64,000 nt of DNA from Halocaridina rubra (GCA_037179515.1 JAXCGZ010017009.1:1-64000), one strand, 5' to 3'; shown: positions 35,199 to 47,135, counted from the stretch's first letter. Program-made: numbers and translations. Notes: generated from the letters alone by a model not told the origin.

Positions 35199-35597
35199 TA
35201 GTTGTTCTCATGATATGCTACGAGACACTCATGTTTGTGACGTAACTATGATGTGTGAAAGCAGTCAAAACTAATATTTATGAAATACATTTGCTACCGT
35301 GATCATTGACGGTGCATATACGTTTAATAATGAGTAATTAGTTGTCCTCGTGAGATGCTATGAGACACTTATGTTTGTGACGTGACTATAATGCGTGAAA
35401 GCAGTAGTAACTAATATTTATGAAATACATTTGCTACCATGATCATTGACGGTGCATATACGTTTGATAATGATTAATTAGTTGTACTCGTGAGATGATA
35501 CGAGACACTCATTTTCACCATGATTATTGATGGTGCTTATAATGTTGATAAAGAGTAATTAGTTGCTCTCGTGAGGCGCTACGAAACACTCAAGTAC
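35199..35597 (+). repeat. minisatellite with 140-bp period
   Basis: The block starting TAGTTGTTCTC recurs at 35,199, 35,339, 35,479 and 35,560. The first two intervals are exactly 140 bases; the third is shortened to 81. Units include TGTTTGTGACGT and GATCATTGACGGTGCATATA and differ at scattered sites. No coding potential. It lies inside the segment that interrupts the RTE LINE. Confidence 0.85.
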
Positions 35598-35879
35598 AAA
35601 AACATGGTAGAGGTTCATGGATCAGAAGATATTTGAGTTCGATTCGAAGTCCCATGATTGGTGACGACATTTGGGTTTTCCGGATAGACGAGTACAGATT
35701 TAGCTGATTTCTAACAATGTTTATAATTATGCGTGAGGGACAGAATGAGCTCATTAATAGAACACTCATAGGTAGAATGTATGTTGGAAAATTTATTATT
35801 TCGTATTGGGAAGTTTTAATTTAAGGTGAGGAGAGTTTATTTAATAATTCACATATCAGCAGTCCATAAACCTCCTTAT

Positions 35880-36300
35880 ACAATTGTCTGGAGCAGAGAT
35901 TTGGAATGCAAGAGAGGATAAAAGGAACAAGTTGAATGTAATGGAGATGTGTTTGAGAAGTATGATTGCTGTATCTAGAATAAGATTGAGTAAGAAATGA
36001 GAATATCAGGCAGAGAATGGGTGTTGAAAGGAAGCTGTTGAATAGGTTAGAATAGAAAGTGTTGAATTGGTTTGGACGCATGGAAAGGATGAGTGATGAA
36101 TGAAAAGTGAAGAGAGTGTGGAGTACAGAAGTGATTGGAGTTAGGTCAAGAGGAAAACCTAGAATGAGATGAATGGATGACATGAAAAGGGCACTGAATG
36201 CATGTGGCATGTCAGTGGAGCAGGGAAGAGAGCGTGCAAGAGAAAAGAATGAGTGGAGGAAGATTGTATATAGGTGACAGGGGCCAAAAGGATTTCTCGC
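35880..36300 (+). mobile_element. RTE-like LINE, decayed C-terminal part
   Basis: Translated in pieces, this matches the C-terminus of the minus RTE element at 38,235-38,579: a KLNVMEMCLRSM segment, then a WFGRMERMSDE segment aligned with WFGHVERMNDE, then EWRKIV near the end. The central RT with its catalytic FADD is missing between 34,821 and 35,880, so the interruption was accompanied by a deletion. Confidence 0.65.
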
Positions 36301-36606
36301 ACCTGCTGACTCAGTGAACTGTAATGGACGGGTGTGAGGGAAGTTGCCTTGTGATGAAGTGGTACGGGTAAACCAGCTGTGGCTGTTGCACCTCATTGTA
36401 GAATATCCTTGCCTGCCTACCTTGTGGGTGACTTTAGCAGGGTGGAAGATGGGTTATGTGGTAACCCTCTATTCCCAAGGAGCTAAGAGGAATGGTTGAG
36501 TTATGTGTGGATCATGGTGAATGCTTGTTACTTGTGGATTGGTCACCCCTCTTACAATGGGGAATGAAGCCATGTATATGTAGGTTTATAATTTTTGGCC
36601 TGCATT

Positions 36607-36726
36607 ATGTCTTTCAAGTGTAAATCAGATTCTTTTGATGGCAAGAAAAGAAAAGCCATCACCAAGGAAGTAAAATTAGAGATAATGAAATGCATGGAAA
36701 AGGAAGAAACTTTACTACTGCATTAG
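36607..36726 (+). pseudogene. Tigger/CENP-B-like transposase N-terminal fragment
   Basis: A short frame MSFKCKS...GKKRKAITKEVKLEIMKCMEK that resembles the start of the N-terminal helix-turn-helix (CENP-B/Psq type) of Tigger transposases, where KRKAIT followed by KLEII is usual. It ends at a stop after about 39 residues. The rest of the transposase is absent before the right terminal repeat. Confidence 0.5.
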
Positions 36727-36829
36727 CATTGTTGCTGATTTAGGTGTGTTCCCACTTACACTGAAATTCGGGTTACATCATGTTTCAGGAACGTAAATCT
36801 GACGTAAGTCGAGAACCCAACGTATTATC

Positions 36830-37092
36830 TTTATGATTATAAATACATTCCAGCACCGTAAAAGTCGTTGTTCATAGTTTAGAATCCGGGAATCACAACT
36901 TTTAAATTCCAAGGAAATAGCGATTATGTAACAACAGATACTTACAAGCATACACTAGAAGTGAAAACGCTCAACTACTAAAAATGTTGAATTTAAATTA
37001 CTACGCTACCACCTCCATACATTGCTAATATCACAATCGTACTATTTATGCTCGTATCCAAGCATTCTTTTTCATTTCTCAACAACAACAAC

Positions 37093-37148
<56 letters not shown>

Positions 37149-37390
37149 TAATAATAATATAATAATGCACCCATTTGCTCTTGTAAATTCGGCCACTTCC
37201 TTGTTGTGATTGTTATTGTTAAAAACTCTAGTAAAATTGTATTTATCACACGCTTAAAATATAATAAGAAATATTGTTTTGTATTTTTCGGTGTCAATAG
37301 CACAATTCAAATTTACATATTGCTGAACTCTCAATCTAGAGTTAGTATTCCTAAAATTCTCTCTCCTTCAGGATCACACACGTAACCATT
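36830..37390. other. non-coding interval with a (TAA)n microsatellite
   Basis: AT-rich sequence with no recognised element. An ATA/TAA tract lies at about 37,097-37,165 with a few interruptions. Confidence 0.6.
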
Positions 37391-37393
37391 AAC

Positions 37394-37658
37394 GCTCTAG
37401 AACTAGAGGTCATAGTTTGAAGCATCGTAAGAAAACTTCTTTGCAGGATGTAAGGAAATACTTTTTCAGGGTAAGAGTAGTTGATAATTGGAATTGGCTA
37501 AGCGAGGAGGTAGTTACTGCTATCTTAATCAATAGTTTTAAGGACAGGTATGATAAGTATCACTAAGTACGAACTGGAAGCGATCAGGAGACGGGAAGAT
37601 ACGAGTTTTGGGCTCTTTCCTGTAAACACAATTAGGTAATCACAATTAGGTAATTATA
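37394..37658 (+). mobile_element. CR1-like LINE, short 3' fragment
   Basis: Starts at CTCTAGAACTAGAGG (SRTRGHS codons) and includes the end of ORF2, the 3' UTR hairpin with one changed base, and two tail units (second diverged). Isolated from the arrays. Confidence 0.85.
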
Positions 37659-38234
37659 TGTTGGATTGGCGGGGACTGATTAATTTTTCTAACCATCTTG
37701 CTCCCAGTTGGTAGAGTTGTAGCTAGTGGCAGGATCAATGTAGGCGCACACACAAAACTTTTCTCACCCTTTCTCTTGTGTCACGTTTTATATATATTGT
37801 TATTACCAAACTCTACAGTATGTTAATTTAAATAAGAATACTACAGTTCTCTAATATTTTTTTTTCTTGTTTGCAACAAAACATCTGCCTTGCCTTGTTT
37901 CGGAATCCATAGTCAGACCACAGCATATTCTTGTGTTTATATTTACCGTTATACAAACATTTCTAAGACTGACAATATTCTATCTGCCTTGGCTGTTTCC
38001 CCTATTAATTGGGGGTAGCCGACATCAAAAAAAGAAAACAATAAGGGAATTACTTTGCTCTGTGGGCAATGACGAGGGAGCTAGCGACCATTCAGATGGC
38101 ACTGCTGGAGTGCCACAGCCCATCCTCCCGGCTCTTCCAAAACCTGTGTCACTTCACAACTGCCAGCTCCGCTACTGCCCCTACCACAAGGCTACCTCTG
38201 TAAGATTCAGCCCCGTGGTAACAGAAGATGCCCA

Positions 38235-38579
38235 TCAGAGCTGCGTTGCAATCGCTCGCCACTCATTCCTATTCCTAGCACGCTCACTTGCTTCCCTCAC
38301 ATCCATCCTCCTATCATTCATGGCTCTCATTACTCCATCCATCCATCCAAACCTAGGCCTCCCTCTAGCATTTCTCCCATCAACTCTCGCATTCATCACC
38401 TTTTTCAGCATTCTTTCATCATTCATCCTTTCCACATGGCCAAACCATTTCAGAACAATCATATCTACTCTGCCTGCAATTTCTCTCCTCACACCCGTTC
38501 TTGCTCTCACCACTTCATTCCTAACCCTATCTAACCGAGATACACCAATCATACTCCTCAGGCATTTCATCTCAAACAC
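38235..38579 (-). pseudogene. RTE-like LINE C-terminal domain
   Basis: 114 codons: MFEMKCLRSMIGVSRLDRVRN, then VLKWFGHVERMNDERMLKKV and RPRFGWMDGVMRAM, ending RNEWRAIATQL. These are the usual end of RTE-type proteins. A stop or frameshift separates it from RT at 38,580. Confidence 0.75.
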
Positions 38580-38581
38580 AT

Positions 38582-39709
38582 TTATTTTCCACTCTCACTT
38601 ACTTTCATACCCCGTAACTCTGATCCATACATCACAGTTGGCACAACCACTTTCTCATACAATACTTTCTTAACATTCATTTCCAACCCTCTATTCTTCA
38701 TCACTCCTTTCAACACACCCAACACTTTACATCCTTCATTCACTCTGTGACACACATCTGCTTCCACTCCACCATTTGCAGCTATAACTGAGCCTAAATA
38801 CTTAAACTGATCAACTTCCTCAAGTGTCTCTCCATTCAACATAACATTCAATCCAGCACCATCCTCATTTTTTGTACACCTCATAACCTTACTCTTTCCC
38901 ACATTCACTCGCAACTTCCTTCTCTCACACACCATTCCAAATTCTGACACTAACTGACACAGCTTCTCCTCTGAATCTGCCACCACCATAGTATCATCTG
39001 CAAACAGCAACTGATTCAGCTCCCACTCGTTATCATCCCCATCTACCATTCTCAAACCTCGACCTCGTACTCGCTCATTCACCTCTCTTACGACTTTGTA
39101 TCTGTATTGTTCAAATACAAATTGAACAGCCATGGTGACATCACACACCCCTGTCTCAGTTCCACACTCACTAGAAACCACTCACTAACTTCCTTCCCTA
39201 CCCTAACACAAGCTCTACTGCCCTCATACAAACTCTTCACTGCATGCAACAATTTACCATTAATTCCATATAATCTCAAAACATTCCACATTGCTTCTCT
39301 ATCAACTCCGTCATATGCTTTCTCTAGATCCAAAAAATGCAAAATACACATCCTTACCCTTTGCTAAATATTTCTCACATAACTGCCTAACTATAAAAAT
39401 CTGATCTATACAACCTCTACCTCTCCTAAAACTACTCTGCACTTCCGTTATCACATTTTCTGTCTTATCCCTAATCCTGTTAACCAGTATCCTACCATAC
39501 ACTTTTCCTACCACACTCAACAAACTTATATCCCTAAAATTACTGCATTCATACATATCTCCCTTACCTTTGTATAGGGGCACTATACAAGCAATCACCC
39601 ATTCCACTGGCACCATTGACAACATAAAACATATATTAAACACTCTCACTAACCATTCCAATGCAGTCACACCCCCTTCTTTCAACGTCTCCGCTCTCAC
39701 GCCATCCAT
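38582..39709 (-). pseudogene. RTE-like LINE reverse transcriptase, frameshifted
   Basis: Three successive frames: 39,311-39,709 (DGVRAETL, NFRDISLLSVVGKVYG), 39,088-39,351 (LDLEKAYDGVDREAMW, GCVMSPWLFNLYLN) and 38,582-39,181 (LLFADDTMVVADSEE, QFKYLGSVI). Catalytic Asp and FADD are intact, but at least two frameshifts separate the parts, and upstream a TAG near 39,748 interrupts the approach to RT. Confidence 0.8.
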
Positions 39710-39822
39710 TCCAGGTGCTTTACCTGCTTTCGCTTCATACTATGCCCTTTTCACCTCCTCTCTTGTAATCTCTCTCTTATTTCCATCTCCCATTACTGGA
39801 ACTTGAACACCCCCCACTGCCA

Positions 39823-41115
39823 CTATAGCTGCCTCTCTATCTTCTCAACATTCAGCAAACACTCAAAATATTCTGCCCATCTTTTCCTTGCATCATTCCC
39901 TCTTAACATCTGTCCATTCACATCTTTCACTGTCTCTTCCATCCTCAATCCACCCTTCCTTACTCTCTTCACTTCTTTCCAAAACTTCTTTTTATTCTCC
40001 TCATATGACCTACTAAAATCTTGTCCCCACCTAACATTTGCCAACCTCTTCTCTTCCTCTACCTTCCGCTTGGTTTCCACATTTTTCTCCCTATATCTTT
40101 CATACTTCTCCCTACTTTTACACTGCAGCCATTCCTCAAAAGCCCTCTTTTTCTCTTCCACCTTCGTTTTCACCCCTTCATTCCACCACTCGCTGCCCCT
40201 CCTCATGCCACCTCCAACAAACCTCTTTCCACACACATCACTTGCATGTCCCACAAAACATTCTTTCATCAACCCCCATTCCTCCTCTAACTCCCCAACT
40301 TCTCTTTTTTTCACCCTGTCATATGCCACTTTCAACCTATCCTGATATTCCTGTCTCTTCTGTGGCTTTTTCAACTCTTCCACCTTCACCATTTCCCTTC
40401 TACATCCCCCCACTCTATTTCCCCACTCTTTTGCTACTATCACTTTTGCTTCAACCAAAAAATGGTCAAGCATCCCAGCAGCCACACCCCTAAATGCATG
40501 CACATCTTTCACTCTACCAATCATGCTCTTTGCTACCCACACATAATCCATCAATGTTCCTTCTTTCACTCTTCCATTTGCCACTCTCATCCATGTATAC
40601 TTATTTATTAACTTCTTCTTGAATACACTATTACCTATCACCAACTCTTGCTCCACACTCATATGTAACAGTCTCTCGCCACTCACATTCCCACCTGGTA
40701 CCCCATACTTTCCTACAACACCTTCTACCTCTCCATCACCCACTCTAGCATTCAAGTCACCCAACACAACTACATAGTTCCTTCTACTCAGACCATCCAC
40801 ACATCTAGTTACCTCATTCCAGAATTCATCCCGCTCTTCCTCACTTCTCTCACATCCTGGCCCATACGCACTAACAAAAGCCCAAAATTCCCTACCTATC
40901 CTAGCCCTCACCCACATCAGCCTAGATGACACTTCTTTCAATTCCACTACCTTATTTACCATCCATTCACTCAGCAATAATGCCACACCTTCTTTCGCTC
41001 TCCCCCTTTCAACCCCAGACACCCTACCTTTCACATCACCAAATGCCACTTCTCCTTTTCCTTTCATCTTCGTCTCACACAGTGCTAATACATCCATCCT
41101 CCTCCTACCAAACAT
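39823..41115 (-). pseudogene. RTE-like LINE endonuclease and linker
   Basis: 430 codons. The APE endonuclease shows ALCETKMKGKGEV (about residues 11-23), FVSAYGPG (about 98), VVLGDLNARVGDG (about 135) and MLDHFLVEAKV (about 225), covering the catalytic Glu, Asp-Asn and Asp-His positions. The linker after about 240 is rich in Lys and Glu. It ends by frameshift near 39,823 before RT. In life it would nick the target DNA. Confidence 0.8.
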
Positions 41116-41436
41116 ATATCCAATCTCACATCATTTGCTCTCTGTCGTACTACAACCACACTCATTTAGACACCCAAAAACTAGAGTTTGGGGAGAAGTT
41201 ATTCTCGCCTCTACTCCCCTTCTTCTTTTACGTCTCACAGGAGGTTAAAACAAGGGGGGGATTCCTAGTCCCCTCACCCCATCCACTTTTAGTCACCTCT
41301 TACGACACGCAGGCTATTCTTTGATGCTATGCCCGCCACCACAGGGCACACTGACAATATATTCCCTGATATCTGTTCAATTAATAAGTACAGGATGTAA
41401 CCAGCGAGACTCATTCTACTTCTATTACTACTACTA

Positions 41437-42460
41437 CTACTACAGTTGAAGGGTCTTGTTGACTTTAAGACTTTCTAGGACAATTCGATGTTAAGTCTTC
41501 CTTCAGTTACGGTTCTCTTTCAATGCCTACATTAACACCGAATACTTTTTAAAATTCGTTACACATGTTTTATTATCCCTTCACATCTGACAAGTCACAA
41601 TACTCCCCATCTCTGTTTCTCTCTATATGTCTCAGTGCCCAGGCCCGATGAGGGAAGATTTATTTTTTTTTGGCCTGTCCTGGTGTCACAATCATAAAAA
41701 GAAAAAAAAGAAAAAGACTAATACTACTCCTACTTACTATTACAAAATGAAACCACAACCTCATCACCTTAGCTTGACTAGGTTGCCGGAATTACAAATA
41801 ATTTTTCAAGTTTCTTCGATTGTGATACAAAGCAGACTACTTCTGGAGCACTCCCTTTCCTGTTGCATATCTACACTCTTTACGAAAGGTTCATGATACT
41901 AATGTGTGAATATTGATGGTTATGGATGATGCTATATTTTTATTAGATAGGGTATTATCCTGTTGACCTCTCTGAATTTTTAGAGCATGGTATCATCAAC
42001 TTCTGGTAAAGTAACTAAACCTTTATGTGAAACAGACACCCATTGATGTGTGTTCGTGATTACATCCTTACAATTTTTTTACTAACTAATTTTAAGAAAA
42101 TAAATTACACTGCCAACTCGATGACTCAGTTCCCCCTTAGAAGCCAGATAATTATTTTCATGTCAAAGGTCATATTTTTTTTTTTTATGATTGTGACACC
42201 AAGACAGGCAAAAAAAAAAATGAAAAAAAATCTACCCTCATCAGGCCTGGGCACGAAGAAAACATAAAGAGAAATAGAGATGGGCAATGTTGTGACTTGT
42301 CAGATGTAAAGGGATAGTAAGACATGTGTAACGAATATCCAAGAATATTCGGTGTTGATGTAGGCATAGAACGAGAACCGTAACTGAAGGAAGACTTAAC
42401 ATCGAACTGTCCAGGACAGAATTATCCAAGTCCACAAGACCCTTCAGCTGTAGTATGGAT
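41437..42460. mobile_element. TA-flanked foldback DNA element with long inverted repeats
   Basis: The left arm at about 41,439-41,700 and the right arm at about 42,180-42,458 are inverted copies of one another with a few mismatches and indels. The outermost bases are TA then CAGTTGAAGGGTCTTG on the left and CAAGACCCTTCAGCTG then TA on the right, as expected of a TA-inserting (Tc1/mariner-superfamily-like) element. The central 480 bp have no transposase. It lies just beyond the 5' end of the RTE element. Confidence 0.75.
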
Positions 42461-42535
42461 CATCTTATCTCAGTAGCTCACTAAGATACACTCAGTGGCC
42501 CAGTTGAGTAGACCATTTAAGTCGAATAGTCCAAT

Positions 42536-43698
42536 AGACTTATTAGAATTCTATGATGAGGCAAGTCGGATTTTACAGGAAAGAGAGTGCTGGGCGGATA
42601 GACATCAAGAAGGCATTTAATACGGTCCCACATGACAAACTTATTAAGAAGCTTCTAGTAATGTCGAGAATAGATGGAAATGTCTTGGAATGGATAAAAA
42701 CTTACTTAGAGGGAAGGGATCTGAGGGTTAGAGTAAGACACTCAATGTCTGAATGGAGAAGGGTTAGTAGTGGGGTTCTACACCTTGTGTACAAAAATGA
42801 TCTACCAGAGTCTGTAAATTCATTCTTGAGTATGTTTGCAGAGAGTGCAAAGATTGTGAAGAAAGTAAGAGACGATAACACTGGTAGAGAATTCAGGAAA
42901 AGCTGGTCAGGAAAGTGGCTAGTGAAATTCAATACTTCAAAATGTAAGGTAATGGGTATAAGTGCGAGAAGGCCCAGGCATGAATACTCAATAGCAGGAG
43001 CAGAACTTCAAGAGATAGAGAATGAGAGAGATCCAGGAGTAAACATTCTGGCAGGTTTGTCTCCGGAAATACATGTAAATGGCATTGAAAGGCAGCATAT
43101 GCTTTCTTAGCAAATGTCAGGGTAGCCTTTAAACACATGGACGAGGAAATGTTCAGAAATATTTATGTAAAAATATGTGAGGCCAAAGCTAGCATATGCA
43201 GCCCCCTTTTGGAATACGCAATTGAAAAAAAAAACATAATTAAGCTGGATAGAGTTCAAAGGCATGCCACGAAACTGGTGCCAGAAATACGCAATCTCAG
43301 TTATGATGAGAGGCTGAGGGAATTATACTTATCATCACTCGAAGCAAGAAGAATGATTGGGGTTATGGTGGGTCTTTCAGTTCCTTCATGGCTATGACAG
43401 AGTGGATAGGAATCGATATTTTGATATGGTTGGCTCTAGAACTAGAGGTCATAGTTTGAAGCTTCATAAGAAAACTTTGCAGGCTGCAAGGAAGTAATTT
43501 TTTAGTGTAAGAGTAGTTGATGACTGGAAGTCGGTAAGAAAGGAGGTAGTTAATGTTAACTCAATCCATAGTTTTAATGACAAATATGATAAGTATCACT
43601 GAGTACAAAAATGATACCGACCAGGAGACGGGGAGTTATGAGCATGGGGCACTTTCCCATAAGCACAATTTGGCAATTACAATTCGGTAATTACACTC
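42536..43698 (+). mobile_element. CR1-like LINE, old diverged truncated copy
   Basis: Starts in RT (LLEFYDE) and runs through the C-terminal domain to a diverged hairpin and tail (AATTTGGCAATTAC, AATTCGGTAATTAC). The frames at 42,553-43,110 and 43,137-43,397 keep KAFNTVPHDKL and [10 protein letters not shown]. The PQGSVLGPL segment is deleted and the catalytic FADD reads FAES. The divergence marks it as older than the arrays. Confidence 0.8.
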
Positions 43699-43762
43699 TA
43701 CGCGATGTTTGGGGCAATGTATGATGCAATATTTCAGTCTCTTTCCTCCTAATAGTACTTTT

Positions 43763-43927
43763 TGTAATAAACCATAGTAGTATTTAAGGCTTTATTCTAC
43801 ATAAATACAACTACATGCATCTGCAAATAAATAAACAGTGATAAGAGAATTAGAAATTATACTTACAATTAGAAGGTATACAATGATAAAATAAAATGAA
43901 AGACTGCATTAAGAGAATATTATAACA
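43763..43927 (-). repeat. 3' LTR of the gypsy element
   Basis: 165 bp matching 47,733-47,896 with scattered differences. On the minus strand it begins TGTTATAAT after a purine-rich tract. Confidence 0.8.
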
Positions 43928-44451
43928 TTCACCCCTACTGACAAGAAAATCACTATATCAAAGCATACAACATATAATGGCTCATAGCAATACTAAAAAG
44001 TATAATATAAAAACATTCAAATACTGTAATTTACAAACCTACCCGATTTGGAAGTCGACGTTGGTGCTCAGATCTACGCAAAGGTACCGGCATCTCGTTT
44101 TCAGATGAGAGTGAAGGACGCTGATTTCCCTGAGCCATTGGGATGCCCAAAGAATCAGGTTGACTGGCATCATTTGGTTGATTCGTATCATTACTGTTGT
44201 ATACTTGTCTGTTCACAATATCTACACTCTCAGCAGCGGGAGAATGAAAATTATCAGTCCTGTGAGTACCATTCTGAATATCATTTGCTGAAGCCAGGTG
44301 TTGAGAGTTATCAGTCTTCAGAGTGATATTCTGAACATCATTTGCTGGAGCCAGGTGTCGAGTTGATACAGTAGTTTCCCTGCCATTAGAGAAACGTATG
44401 TGGGCATACCGAGGATTTGCTTCTATGAGTTCTGCCTCTTCAACAATAGGG

Positions 44452-45114
44452 TCATATTTGGATTCTTTGACATGGTGTTTTACTAGAACAGGTCCTGGGG
44501 AGGAAAGCCACGTTGGGAGAGTATCCGCTGGTTGATCGGTGTTGAAACACAAACAGACGCTCATGTGGAGTAGCATTTGTAGCCGTTGCAAGTAGAGTAT
44601 GGATTGAATGTAGGGCATCCTCTAAAACAAGCTCCGAATGAGAAACAGGTAGATGTTTTGATTTTAATGCAAGAGCAATAGATTTCCAGATCACTCCATT
44701 GTACCGCTCGCACTGACTATTGCCCTGGAGATTATATGGAGTAGTACGACTTGTAGGAATCCCTCGGCTGTTGAGAAAATGGTGGACTTCTGCTGACATA
44801 AACAAAGCTCCTCTATCAGAATGGATGTATGCAGGCATACCAAATACTGCAAACAATTGACCAAGACATCTGATAACAGTCTGTGAGCTCATATCAGGGC
44901 ATGCAAATGCGAAAGGGAACCGAGAAAATTCGTCTATAGCAGTCAGCAGATACTGATTCTTTGATGAGGATGGCAGTGATCCTTTAAAATCAATATCAAG
45001 TCTTTCAAATAAAACCATTGCTTTGATCAAATGAGATGATTCAAGTTGATAGAACTGTGGGTTACACTGAGCACAAACTGGACGTGAGGAAGTTATCCTT
45101 TTTGCCTCCTCCAC
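44452..45114 (-). pseudogene. gypsy integrase core
   Basis: 220 codons. DFKGSLPSSSKNQYLLTAID carries the first catalytic Asp, YIHSDRGALFMS the second and NSQCERYNGVIWK the Glu. The HHCC finger upstream is only partly readable (CAQCNP). The following frame (44,031-44,618) gives a Ser/Asn-rich C-terminus with little conserved content. Confidence 0.75.
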
Positions 45115-45560
45115 AGAAAAAGGAAGGTTTCACATTCAAACAAAATGTGCCATTCGTGTATACTAAGGTGGCAGAGTGAACTGTGTAAATTCAGTAAAGT
45201 TTCTATACCTGCCACAGAGTAATACACCCTTGATAATGCATCAGGCCGATATTGAATGTCAAAATTGTAACAGGCAAGCTCAATTCTCCACTTCTGTATT
45301 TTGTCATATTTTATTTTGCCTGATTGCTTTGAGTCCAAGATTAGACCCACTGATTTCTGATCAGTAATAAGAGTAAACTGACACCCTGTCAGATAGTGAC
45401 GCCATTTGTGAAGTGCTTCTACAATTGCACATGCCTCCTTTTCTATAGCAGAATGTTTCCTTTGGCTAGGGTTAAGAGTCCTAGAAAAGAAGGCCACGGG
45501 TCTTCCTGACTGATTCAGAGTGGTTGCCACACCATGCTCAGATGCATCAGTCTCTACCAC
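45093..45560 (-). pseudogene. gypsy RNase H
   Basis: 155 codons with ETDASEHGVATTL, PVAFFSRTLN, IEKEACAIVEAL and LITDQKSV, typical of the RNase H of Ty3/gypsy pol. The frame passes YRPDALSRV and then degenerates before the integrase. Confidence 0.75.
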
Positions 45561-45617
45561 AAATGGGATAGTTTCATCAATGGATTGTACTATAGAGTTC
45601 TCAATTTCAATTTTTAA

Positions 45618-46283
45618 TCATTTGAATACCTCCTTAGCAGCTTCAGAGAGTGGAAACATTTTAGCCTGAATCAGAGGAACAACTTTCTCAGAGTAGTTTG
45701 CTATCCACTGTGGGTAGTATGAGAACATACCAAGAGCTCGACGTAATGAAGCAGTATCATGTGGAATGGGCAAGTCCCGTAATGGCCAAAGACGTTCTGA
45801 TTTGGGTTTAATCTTCCCATCAGAGACAGTACAACCCAAGAAATCTACAGATGAAACTGAAAACAAACACTTATCAAGATTAAAGGTCAAAATTGTCCTC
45901 TTAGCAGCCTCCATGAATCTTCCTAGGTTAATATCATGCTCCCCTTTAGTTTTCCCACAGACAATAATATTGTCAAGATACACAACATTATCTACTATAT
46001 CACTGTCAGCAATAAATTGGTCCATTATCCATTGGAAACAAGCGACACCATTGGTTACCCCAAATGGGATCCGGGTAAATTAGTACAACTAATTACAAGC
46101 TTCAAAAGCTGTGTATAGCTTGTTCTCGTTATTTTTCAGAATTTGATGATAGACAAACTCTGGATCATTTGTGCTGAGGAATCGATACTGAGCCACTTTA
46201 TTCACCAGTTCATCAAGTTTTGGAAGAGGGTAAGCATCCAACAGCGTAATTCGATTGATAGTCCACGAATAGTCTACAACCAT
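45618..46283 (-). pseudogene. gypsy reverse transcriptase, broken
   Basis: The frame at 46,089-46,283 has VVDYSWTINRITLLDAYPLP and then LSTND where the catalytic STLD-type motif belongs. The frame at 45,618-46,025 has YLDNIIV in place of YLDDI and then FLGCTVSDGKIKP. Both active-site changes and the frame break between them suggest an inactive enzyme, though YLDN occurs in some related elements. Confidence 0.75.
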
Positions 46284-46424
46284 TCTTTTCTTTTGTCGTT
46301 CACTAGTTGTGACTAAAACTTGAGCTCACCAAGGCGAATTGCTTTGTTCAGCGACTCCTTCTGAGAAAAGCCTCTCAATTTCTGATGAGATGAATCTTTT
46401 ATCAGGTCCACTGTATTTTCTTGA

Positions 46425-47135
46425 CTAAACAACAATAGGCCTATATTCATCAGTCAGATCTGCAAAAAGAGCCGGAAAAGGTACAGTAAAACTTGCCAGC
46501 CCACACACATTCAATGGAGGTCTGTCTCCTGCAAATTTCAAGCTGACACTTTTATGTTGATTCATAATGCTCTGGCCCAATATAACATCCTTGCATAGAT
46601 CTGGAAGCACAGACAGCCTAACTGTGTGATAATTATGGCCTGTCAATATAACATGCACCAAGTTGTAACCATGTATCTTAATGTTCAAGGATGTAGAAAC
46701 CACGGAGACAATGCTAGATGCAGAGTGCACATGAAGATTTAACCGTGTAACAAGTGATTCACTCACAAAATTCTCAGAGCTACATGTGTCCATCAGAGCC
46801 TCATCTATCCTTCCATTCAATTTAATCTTAAGAGTAGCTTTAGAAAAAATACCTGAGGAAGCCACAGTAACAGTAATCAATGTTGATGATACAGTATTAG
46901 CAGATATTCCAGCCTTGGAAGACTTGCACACTCTTGCATAATGTCCCATTTTGCCACACTGATTACAAGTTGCTTCTCGAGCTGGACAGTTGATGCGGGG
47001 ATGTCTTTTATTCCCAAAGAAAGAGCACCTTTGTCCTTTACTGACAGCAGTTGAAGCATGGCTAACATCTCTGGAAAATTCATAATGACTGTCAGACTCA
47101 TTCATAGCTAGAGGAGCAGCTGCAGCTGCAGCCAC
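46425..47135 (-). pseudogene. gypsy gag zinc knuckles and protease
   Basis: 236 codons. A first, damaged knuckle (CSFFGNKRHPRINC, with Phe where the second Cys is expected) and a normal one (CNQCGKMGHYARVC) bind RNA in the gag protein. The protease core reads MDTCSSENFV where DTGSS is expected, so the catalytic Gly is lost. Further gag sequence lies upstream to about 47,700, broken. Confidence 0.75.

Larger units (their letters stand above)
33163..36822 (+). mobile_element. Tigger/pogo-like DNA transposon remnant split by an RTE LINE
   Basis: The left end at 33,163 (CAGGGAATTCTCGGTTTACG, preceded by TA) and the right end at about 36,803-36,822 (CGTAAGTCGAGAACCCAACG, followed by TA) are imperfect inverted repeats: 15 of 22 positions agree by eye, counting the TA. 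A short frame just inside the right end resembles the N-terminus of Tigger/CENP-B-type transposases. The middle (about 33,240 to 36,580) is RTE and other sequence that must have inserted later. The assignment rests on weak end similarity plus the short coding match. Confidence 0.45.
37999..41350 (-). mobile_element. RTE-like LINE, long but broken copy
   Basis: Sense order on the minus strand: a 5' region (41,350-41,116), endonuclease (41,115 to about 40,400), linker, RT (about 39,800-38,700) and C-terminal domain (38,579-38,235). The 3' region contains GATGTCGGCTACCCCCAATT near 38,000-38,020 (plus-strand complement). RT motifs NFRDISLLSVVGKV, DLEKAYDGVDR, QGCVMSPWLFN and LLFADDTMVV, plus the C-terminal GHVERMNDERM...RPRFGW, fit the RTE clade. 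The 3' boundary is approximate. The frame is broken by a TAG near 39,748 and several frameshifts. Confidence 0.8.

Noticed and set aside
37867..38673. A 268-codon plus-strand frame
   Set aside because: It lies opposite the RTE LINE C-terminal and 3' region. Its composition is that of an antisense frame and it matches no family I know.
39803..40493. Plus-strand Ser/Pro/Phe-rich frames of 150-180 codons
   Set aside because: Antisense to the RTE endonuclease and linker, whose Lys/Glu-rich coding strand gives long opposite frames by chance.
43700..43762. A target-site duplication for the gypsy element
   Set aside because: The bases next to the two LTRs (AGTACTTTT on the left, TGTTTTTACTG on the right) share only a T run, which is not enough to call a duplication.
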